Position numbers and translations under genes: made by a program
Assembly: GCA_947453875.1 (NCBI GenBank)
Contig: CANGIH010000207.1
Span: forward strand, 1 to 5,350
Length of the DNA stretch: 5,350 bases
Source of the DNA: Planctomycetaceae bacterium
GTDB taxonomy: Bacteria > Planctomycetota > Planctomycetia > Pirellulales > UBA1268
Reading direction: 5' to 3'
Shown here: positions 1 to 5,350 of the stretch, one piece after another
Position numbering within the stretch: the first letter of the stretch is position 1
Layout: each line of letters begins with the position of its first letter
Notes under the pieces: model-generated
Told to the model about the DNA's origin: nothing
The model's database searches: none
What the model saw: only the letters and a program-made list of their open reading frames with translations

Positions 1-119
1 AATTCTCTCGGGACGGAGTTGATGACGAATCCCTGAACTGCCGGCTGTGACCGGGGCCCACGGAACGAAAATTGAGTATTCCCGACACCGCAGCCTCGGA
101 CAAGCAGCCGCAGAGGGGG

Positions 120-1091
120 TTAGCGGGGTCCTTGTCGCTGCATCCATTCGAGCATTTCGGCGACGCCCTCTCGCGTCGTCTGGGGGTGGGTAAAACCGGC
201 CGCGATGAGGCGATCGGCAGGAAAGTCGGCCCATTCGTCGATCGCCCGCAGCCTGGCGCTGGTCATCGGCATGTCACGTCCGGTCACCCAAGAGAGCACA
301 TCGCCGACCGGCGCAGCCGCGCGGGCAACGATGCGGGGTATGCGACGCGGAGCCGGGGCGTGGGCAAGCACCGCGATCAACTCCGCCAACTCCTTGAGCG
401 ACAGTGTCCGGGGATCGGAGACATTGAACCGCGAACACCCTCCGGCGGGGAGGAAGAGGGCAAACAACATCGCGGCGGTCAGGTTGCGCCGCGAAACGAT
501 CGATTTCCTCGTCGCCCCCGCCCCTACCAGACACGGGCGCCCGGCACGGATCAGACGCACGAACGAGGCGAGGTTGGACTCGGCGCCGGGGCCATAGACA
601 GGGGCCGCACGGAGAATCACGGCCGAACGCTCATGGTCGGCCGCCGCCCAGGCGCGAATCTCCTCCTCGGCCCGCGCCTTCGACCCTCCATACGTCGGCC
701 CAGACTCCACCTGCCCCTCCTCAGTCTGGATTCCGGTGGTCGGTACCGCGGCCTTGATCGAGCTGGCAAACACGAATCGGCGCACGCCCCGGCGCGCCGC
801 CCAGTCAAGCCAGTCACGGGTGCCCGCGACGTTGACCTGCTCGAAGTCGCCTTCGGCCGACCCCGGCCGGCGGGGCGAAACCTGCGAGACTTCGAGGTGG
901 ACGATTCCATCCGGCGGATCCACGACCGCAGAGCCGGAGAGGACGTCGGCACGAACGAGGCCCCGCCAGCCAGTCGGCAAACCGACAGGCATGGCACGCC
1001 CGGTCGCCGTGCCCCTGTGGCCCGCTGCGGAGAGTGTCTCGAGAAGCCCTCGCCCGACGAATCCCCTGGCTCCCGTGACGAGAATCTCCAT
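120..1091 (-). CDS. NAD-dependent epimerase/dehydratase (extended SDR; WbpV/GalE-like UDP-sugar 4-epimerase or 4-ketoreductase)
   Basis: This is a 323-residue protein, a normal length for extended short-chain dehydrogenases, and it is probably a cytoplasmic enzyme acting on a nucleotide sugar. Seen in the sequence: an N-terminal Rossmann glycine motif TGARGFVG at residues 6-13; serines S110-S111 in FASSIK; the catalytic pair Y134-x3-K138 in YGGSK; VYGPG at 165-169; and RKSIV followed by NL at 195-204. The SSIK, VYGPG and R-(K/R)-S-(I/L)-V combination is typical of the WbpV/WreQ-like group (UDP-QuiNAc 4-ketoreductases) and related UDP-glucose 4-epimerases. The substrate is therefore inferred only as a UDP-hexose or UDP-N-acetylhexosamine derivative. 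I chose the ATG at 1091 because the glycine motif follows it at the usual distance, a CAGGG ribosome site lies 8 bases upstream, and the preceding glycosyltransferase stops only 5 bases away. An in-frame ATG at 1121 would add 10 residues and overlap that gene. Translation coupling with the upstream gene is likely. The gene ends in TAA. The family call is firm; the exact reaction is not. Confidence 0.9.
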   Translation of the reverse strand: MEILVTGARGFVGRGLLETLSAAGHRGTATGRAMPVGLPTGWRGLVRADVLSGSAVVDPPDGIVHLEVSQVSPRRPGSAEGDFEQVNVAGTRDWLDWAARRGVRRFVFASSIKAAVPTTGIQTEEGQVESGPTYGGSKARAEEEIRAWAAADHERSAVILRAAPVYGPGAESNLASFVRLIRAGRPCLVGAGATRKSIVSRRNLTAAMLFALFLPAGGCSRFNVSDPRTLSLKELAELIAVLAHAPAPRRIPRIVARAAAPVGDVLSWVTGRDMPMTSARLRAIDEWADFPADRLIAAGFTHPQTTREGVAEMLEWMQRQGPR

Positions 1092-1096
1092 GGGCG

Positions 1097-2428
1097 TCAC
1101 CCTGCCAGCGATTCGAGCCACTGGGAGAAACGCGGGTAGGTCACTTCTCTGTCGAAGTGTTGGGCCGCCAGCCGTCTTGCTCCCTGCCGGAGGGAGAGAA
1201 GCCTGCGTCGGTCACCGGCAAGGCCGCCGAGGACGGCAGCCAACGACAGCGGATCTCCGGCGGTGTAGCTCAGGCCGGCACGGGATTCATCGATCATCTC
1301 GGCGAGTTCACCCGGCAGCGAGTTGACCATCGCCAGGCCGGCCGCAGCGTAATCGCAAGCCTTGTAGGGAACGGCCACCAGCGACTCGGGCTTCACGGCC
1401 ACCAACCCCACGTCGCACTCGGCCAAGAGCCGCGCATAGGCACCGCGGGGCAGGAGCCCATGAACGATCACCCGGCAGGGGCCGGGCACCATTCGGGCAT
1501 CGGCTTTCAACTTTCCTTCAAGCCGCCCACTGCCGGCGACATGGATCTCGACCGCGGTGCCCGAGGCCGACAGCACCCGCGCGGCAGCGAGGACCGTATC
1601 GAGGTCCTGACCACGTTCAAGCGTGCCCGAGTAGACGCACGACAACGGCCGCGCATCGCCATCGATCCCTGTAGCCCCTGCAGTCGCAGGAAGATTTTCT
1701 GCCCCGGGAAGATGATCGTCAAACGGCAGCGGCCGCGGTGGATCGGGGTACTCCTGCAGATAGGCACCGAGGTGGCAGACGTGAGTGGGCCGATCCCCCG
1801 GCACATCGGCAAGCGCCGATTCAGCAAACCTCCGCGTGGCTGCGGAAACCCCGTCGGCCTGTTGGAGGAGTTGTCGGCGGCGACGTTCCATACCGCCGAG
1901 AAACAGCGGGGTGACCAGACGCCGCAACCATTCCGGCCCCGGCAGGAGCCGGCGGAAGGTCTCGGGCCAGAGATCCATCAGATCAACGACGAGAACGGCG
2001 TCGAGTCGCGCGGCGAGACGGGCGGCGGCCTCAGGTCCCTCGAACGGCGGAAGGCTTGCAAGGATGATGTCGGGGCGTTCGAGCCGACCGGAGGCGACAG
2101 CCTCCATCGCCATCCGTTCGAATCCCCGCCCGAAGTCCCGGTGGCTCCGTCGGCGGGCCCAGGAGACGTTCGTCCGATAAGGGCGCACAGGAACCATCCA
2201 CACACCGAAGCCCTCCTCCTCCGCGACGACGCGAGGTGGGGGCTGACGCAACATCTTGCGACGGTGGCTCCAGTCGGCGGTCCACCACGTGACGTCATGC
2301 CCGCGACCGGCGAGCACGCGGCAGAGGCTCCAGAACCTCAGCGGAGGCAACCCCTCGCCGGGGATGTCATCGAACGGGTTCACGACCCAGATGGAGAGGG
2401 GGTGGGGCGTGGGCTCGGATCGACTCAT
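1097..2428 (-). CDS. Glycosyltransferase, GT4/WbuB-like, GT-B fold
   Basis: This is a 443-residue retaining-type glycosyltransferase, probably cytoplasmic or membrane-associated, that would move a sugar from a nucleotide donor to a lipid-linked glycan. The N-terminal domain opens with NPFDDIPGEG (about residues 16-25), followed by GHDVTWWTADWSHRRK, the pattern seen in WbuB/WcaI-like enzymes. DLMDLWPE lies at 149-156. The C-terminal domain has YSGTLERGQDL (about 266-276), HVAGSGRLEG (296-305), HGLLPR (323-328) and the donor-site segment YKACDYAAAG (355-364). In that segment Asp359 stands where many GT4 proteins have the second Glu of the E-x7-E motif; WbuB-like members often have KLFDY there. 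There is a Pro/Ala/Gly-rich linker between the domains at roughly 230-262. No signal peptide or clear membrane span is visible. I chose the ATG at 2428 because homology-like sequence begins about 10 residues after it. The frame stays open upstream to 2512, but that extension (Arg/Gly/Pro-rich) looks non-coding. No strong ribosome site precedes 2428. The donor sugar and acceptor cannot be deduced. Confidence 0.9.
   Translation of the reverse strand: MSRSEPTPHPLSIWVVNPFDDIPGEGLPPLRFWSLCRVLAGRGHDVTWWTADWSHRRKMLRQPPPRVVAEEEGFGVWMVPVRPYRTNVSWARRRSHRDFGRGFERMAMEAVASGRLERPDIILASLPPFEGPEAAARLAARLDAVLVVDLMDLWPETFRRLLPGPEWLRRLVTPLFLGGMERRRRQLLQQADGVSAATRRFAESALADVPGDRPTHVCHLGAYLQEYPDPPRPLPFDDHLPGAENLPATAGATGIDGDARPLSCVYSGTLERGQDLDTVLAAARVLSASGTAVEIHVAGSGRLEGKLKADARMVPGPCRVIVHGLLPRGAYARLLAECDVGLVAVKPESLVAVPYKACDYAAAGLAMVNSLPGELAEMIDESRAGLSYTAGDPLSLAAVLGGLAGDRRRLLSLRQGARRLAAQHFDREVTYPRFSQWLESLAG
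1098..1104 (-). promoter_or_regulatory. Ribosome binding site of the SDR gene, overlapping the glycosyltransferase stop codon
   Basis: Read on the minus strand, CAGGG (1100-1104) lies 8 bases before the ATG at 1091. Its last G is followed directly by the TGA stop (1097-1099) of the glycosyltransferase gene. It is a partial Shine-Dalgarno match. It supports the ATG at 1091 as the start and suggests coupled translation of the two genes. Confidence 0.5.
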
Positions 2429-2536
2429 GGCGGCGAGCCTAGCAGATTGGCCGGGACGGGTTGAGCCAGACCGTTCCTGCGGCCGCAGGGCGCGTCCTGC
2501 AGGGCCGACCAACCGGCCAGAAGCAGCCCGGGACGA
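2429..2536 (-). other. Intergenic spacer with GC-rich palindromes
   Basis: This 108-base gap separates the fusion gene from the glycosyltransferase. It contains a perfect 14-base palindrome CCTGCGGCCGCAGG at 2476-2489, an 8-base palindrome CCTGCAGG at 2496-2503, and an inverted repeat GGCCG-6-CGGCC at 2503-2518. GCAGG (2485-2489) can also pair with CCTGC (2496-2500), giving a competing hairpin. No T-tract follows any stem on the transcribed strand, so this is not a standard intrinsic terminator. I see no convincing -35/-10 pair. It may be an mRNA processing or attenuation element, or chance pairing in GC-rich DNA. Confidence 0.35.
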
Positions 2537-5350
2537 TCAGCCTGCATCCCAGTCGCCGATCGCCTCCACCGCCGCAGCCGATCCGTCCCGCAGCCATCCG
2601 TCGAGTTGGGAGACGTCCTTGAGTTGCTGGCCCCGCACGCGGGGGACGACGAAATACCGCGTCGTCACCTCGGGAAGGCCCGTCATGTCGCCCCACAGCT
2701 TCTCGAACTGTGCTACCGGAAAGACGTCCTCCTGCCCATGCCCCCAACGCTTCTTCACGTCTTTCAGCGTGACATACGTGGGCATCCGCGCCGCCAATCC
2801 CCGGATCGCCGCACCGACTCGGTCGGCGGCCCCCCCCTTGCCCTCCGCAGCCGAGACGATGTCGGCGCGGGACAGACCAAAGACCGCCAGGAGGGCATCG
2901 AGGTCGATCCATGTCGTGAGGGTGTTGTAGAAGCGGAGACGGAACTCATCGTCCTCTCGGGGCATCGCCAAGCCCTCGACCAGCCGCGGCCTGCCATTCA
3001 CCAGCGCCAGGCCCCCACCCCGATCTTCGATGCGCCGCTGGATCACTTCGACCGAGAGGGTGGCGCCGCCCGCCACATGACGACCGAGGATCGCCGGATC
3101 GATATCGGTGCCGACGGTGTCGATATTGTGAAGCATGAGCCAGCGCAACTGGGGGCGATCGGCGAGCAGCCTGCCGAGAACGCCATTGCGCAGCATGTTC
3201 GGCACTTCATACCAATGACCGACAGGATGAAGGCACTGCTCGAGGGTGTTGTCGCTGTAGTCGCTCCCCTCTCCCGACCGCTCGGCCCACGCCACATGGG
3301 CGGCGTGGATGCTGTCACGCATCTTCTCCCGTTGCTCGTCGAGGACCTGATGCGTCGTTTCTTCCCTCGCGAAGCGGAGGTCGCGGACCATCGGCACCAT
3401 CCGCAGCCCAACCGCTCTCCCGGGGGAGAGGATCACCGGCAGCCCGGCCGAGTCCAGTTGGCGGTGGGTGAGGTGGCTGGTGGTGACGACGTGCGGCACC
3501 AGCACGCCGGCAAGCCTCGACATGCGTCGCGCCTTGGCGACATGGACGTCGAGGAACGTCCTCCAATCCCCGGCGATCCGGCAGAAGGGATGGAGCGCCT
3601 TGACCACCCCGGCACCCTGCGTCCAGCGGCTGCCGATGCCAGCGGAGAGCGTGACGACTGCCGCTTCGCCACGGCGCAGGACATCGAGGCCGAAAGCGTG
3701 GGCGTCGTCGGAAGAGCCCGCGGTGCCTGTCATCCACTCGACGTCCGTGTCGGAGACATCCTCGATCGACGTGGATGCAGCCAGCCGGTTCTGCGCCAAG
3801 CCGATCCGCCCGCCGCGGAGGTCGGCTCGAATCTGTTCATGCTCGACTTCGTCGAATCCGAGGGCTTCGAGCGCCGCCCGCAGATCCCGTGTACTGGTGC
3901 GGGCAGCGGCAGCCAAAGGAAACAACTCGTCGAACAAGGAGTGAACCATGCCTGCCAGTTCGGGCCGGCTGCGACAGGCTGCGCCGAACGCATCGAGTTC
4001 ACAGCGCCGCGAGTCGGGCAGTTCCCGCTGTGACGTCCGTAACAGACGGGGCACGACCCTTGCGTAATACCCCTCCGGCATGAGGGCGTCTGCCCCTTCG
4101 TGGAGCTCGCTCCAGGTGCCTCGGGGATTGACCGCGAAGTCGTACACGACCGGTTCCATCGCGAACGGGAGACCGTGTTCGAACCGCCGTTTCGTCGCTG
4201 CCATGATCGCGGCGAGCGCCTCCTGCCCCTCCGCCCGCGCCGCAGGATCGAAGATGAAACCCATTCCCCCGCCAGACATCCCGCCGAGCATCCAAAAACC
4301 CCAGAATCGCGATCCGAAGCGAGCCCGGACGCCATCGATGATCGCCTCGGTGTAGGCATTGCTCGCCCAGGGGATGATCGTGCGGATCGGCCCGGTGAAG
4401 TTGCGCGTCGTGGCTGCGGCGATCCGCCGCACATCGCCCGCTGCAACCCCGGCGATGATGTCGTCGAGCACCGCACCGGCCTCGATCCGCGCCTGCCATT
4501 CGTCGTCGGAACGGAGCAGATATTTCTCCGTCACCATCTCGAGAACTGGTCCCACGTTCTGCGCCATCCCGCCATGGACGAGCACCAGGGAATCCTGGAG
4601 ATCGGCACCCAGCGGCACCGGGTCGTGCCGGGGCAGAAGCCTCCCACGGCTGATGCCGAACTCCGGATCACCCTCCATCGCCACGACGCCGCGGATCAAC
4701 TTCGCCGCCGGCCAGACGCCCCCGGAATCCTGCCAGCCGCCGCCACTCCCACCGAGCCATTCCCCCAGGATCGCCCGCGCCGCCACGAGGCGGCGCTCCG
4801 CCTCGTCGAGCCCACCCGAGAGGGAACGAGCCTGGCCGGTTGCCCTCATGCAGCTCGCGATCAGTGCGGCGAGGAGATTTGTGGACACCGCCAGCCGCGA
4901 CCCCTTGGGGATCCCGTTGACACTGCTGACCAGCTCGAGCCCCATGCCGGGGCCGACCACCGCTGCAAGAACACTGGCGAGCGTCTCCCCCGAACCCTCG
5001 ATCCCCGGAGGCACGATACCGGCAGCGATCACCGCGGCCTTGAGGAGGCCGAGATGGTCACGGCCGAAATCGAACACCTCGGAGAGGTCGCTGATCGCGG
5101 CGGTGGCCCCCAGATCGATACTCGTCAGGCGCAAGACCGGCTCGTCGATGACGCGCAGGAACGCCTCGACCGGGGGGCGAGGCGCCTGGTCACGGCCGTG
5201 AACGCCGAGATCGACCGAGACGTTGAGCACCCGCGCGGCGTCGGGGCAATCCATCCCCAGGAAGAAGATGTCGCTCCACCCGGCATGGGAGAGATCCATG
5301 CGCACCGGAGTCGATTCATGGAGGACCGGAAACGGGGCGCCGACGGTACG
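2537..5350 (-). CDS. Fusion protein: FKP-like GHMP sugar kinase domain plus UDPGP-like nucleotide-sugar pyrophosphorylase domain (5' partial)
   Basis: At least 937 codons are visible, with the 5' end beyond the window. Numbering here starts at an internal GTG at 5305. Residues about -12 to 360 match the kinase half of FKP: TPVRMDL then GWSD (motif 1), RPPVEAF and SIDLGA, the loop GIPKGSRLAVST at 131-142 (motif 2), GGGWQDSGG at 188-196, with D193 placed like the galactokinase/FKP catalytic Asp, and GGMSGGGMGFIF at 341-352 (motif 3). A mostly helical linker of roughly 400-480 follows. The C-terminal half has GRIGLAQNRL (about 499-508), the nucleotide loop LSAGIGSRW at 553-561 with K569, LHPVGHWYE at 692-700, HNIDTVGTDIDP at 726-737 and FYNTLTTWIDL at 792-802, the UDPGP-family pattern. 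The predicted role is sugar to sugar-1-phosphate to nucleotide sugar, in the cytoplasm. The sugar and the nucleotide (UTP is favoured by the family) are inferred. Motif 2 is eroded, so kinase activity is uncertain. The GTG at 5305 is not the real start: it would cut motif 1, it lacks a ribosome site, and the frame is open to the edge. The gene ends in TGA. Confidence 0.85.
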   Translation of the reverse strand, partial: RTVGAPFPVLHESTPVRMDLSHAGWSDIFFLGMDCPDAARVLNVSVDLGVHGRDQAPRPPVEAFLRVIDEPVLRLTSIDLGATAAISDLSEVFDFGRDHLGLLKAAVIAAGIVPPGIEGSGETLASVLAAVVGPGMGLELVSSVNGIPKGSRLAVSTNLLAALIASCMRATGQARSLSGGLDEAERRLVAARAILGEWLGGSGGGWQDSGGVWPAAKLIRGVVAMEGDPEFGISRGRLLPRHDPVPLGADLQDSLVLVHGGMAQNVGPVLEMVTEKYLLRSDDEWQARIEAGAVLDDIIAGVAAGDVRRIAAATTRNFTGPIRTIIPWASNAYTEAIIDGVRARFGSRFWGFWMLGGMSGGGMGFIFDPAARAEGQEALAAIMAATKRRFEHGLPFAMEPVVYDFAVNPRGTWSELHEGADALMPEGYYARVVPRLLRTSQRELPDSRRCELDAFGAACRSRPELAGMVHSLFDELFPLAAAARTSTRDLRAALEALGFDEVEHEQIRADLRGGRIGLAQNRLAASTSIEDVSDTDVEWMTGTAGSSDDAHAFGLDVLRRGEAAVVTLSAGIGSRWTQGAGVVKALHPFCRIAGDWRTFLDVHVAKARRMSRLAGVLVPHVVTTSHLTHRQLDSAGLPVILSPGRAVGLRMVPMVRDLRFAREETTHQVLDEQREKMRDSIHAAHVAWAERSGEGSDYSDNTLEQCLHPVGHWYEVPNMLRNGVLGRLLADRPQLRWLMLHNIDTVGTDIDPAILGRHVAGGATLSVEVIQRRIEDRGGGLALVNGRPRLVEGLAMPREDDEFRLRFYNTLTTWIDLDALLAVFGLSRADIVSAAEGKGGAADRVGAAIRGLAARMPTYVTLKDVKKRWGHGQEDVFPVAQFEKLWGDMTGLPEVTTRYFVVPRVRGQQLKDVSQLDGWLRDGSAAAVEAIGDWDAG

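Noticed and set aside
1..119. Possible terminator downstream of the SDR gene
   Set aside because: Only a 4-bp pairing (CCGA/TCGG) was found near 85-102, without a T-tract. It is too weak to annotate.
72..1139. Long plus-strand open frame opposite the SDR gene
   Set aside because: Its product is Arg/Gly/Pro-rich with no recognisable domain, and it lies antisense to a gene with clear SDR motifs. GC-rich codon usage commonly keeps the opposite strand open.
1157..2464. 435-codon plus-strand open frame opposite the glycosyltransferase
   Set aside because: No family resemblance and a biased composition. The minus-strand frame carries coherent GT4 motifs throughout.
2429..2512. Upstream in-frame extension of the glycosyltransferase to 2512
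   Set aside because: The extra 28 residues are Arg/Gly/Pro-rich and unlike the start of the family. The ATG at 2428 places the first conserved strand at a normal distance.
2606..4033. 475-codon plus-strand open frame opposite the pyrophosphorylase half
   Set aside because: It is His/Arg/Pro-rich with no domain-like segments and mirrors the conserved minus-strand coding region.
4359..5201. 280-codon plus-strand open frame opposite the kinase domain
   Set aside because: It is Ser/Arg/Pro-rich low-complexity translation, antisense to recognisable GHMP motifs.
1..5350. CRISPR arrays, tRNA or rRNA genes, insertion-sequence ends, tandem repeats
   Set aside because: I read both strands and saw no spaced direct repeats, cloverleaf-like segments, transposase motifs or terminal inverted repeats.

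Overview
The window is a high-GC bacterial fragment, about two-thirds G+C by eye, with strong G/C preference at third codon positions. All supported genes lie on the minus strand, so transcription runs from high to low coordinates. The taxon cannot be fixed from sequence alone. The GC content and the unusual sugar kinase/pyrophosphorylase fusion would fit Planctomycetota or a similar phylum, but that is a guess.

Layout in transcription order. (1) From the right edge down to 2537 runs a large gene, cut at its 5' end by the window edge. Its N-terminal part is a GHMP-type sugar-1-kinase related to the kinase half of bacterial FKP (L-fucokinase/GDP-fucose pyrophosphorylase). Its C-terminal half resembles UDPGP-family nucleotide-sugar pyrophosphorylases. 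(2) A 108-base spacer (2429-2536) contains GC-rich palindromes but no clear terminator. (3) A GT-B fold, GT4/WbuB-like glycosyltransferase occupies 1097-2428. (4) Five bases after its stop, an extended short-chain dehydrogenase/reductase (SDR) of the WbpV/GalE-like type (UDP-sugar 4-epimerase or 4-ketoreductase) occupies 120-1091. Bases 1-119 hold no gene or convincing terminator that I can see.

Together the three genes look like part of a surface-polysaccharide or glycoconjugate cluster. The fusion enzyme would turn a free sugar into a sugar-1-phosphate and then a nucleotide sugar. The SDR would modify a nucleotide sugar, and the glycosyltransferase would add the sugar to a growing glycan at the cytoplasmic face of the membrane. 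The sugar and nucleotide specificities are not readable here. The most noteworthy points are the kinase-then-pyrophosphorylase domain order and the eroded ATP-binding loop of the kinase.
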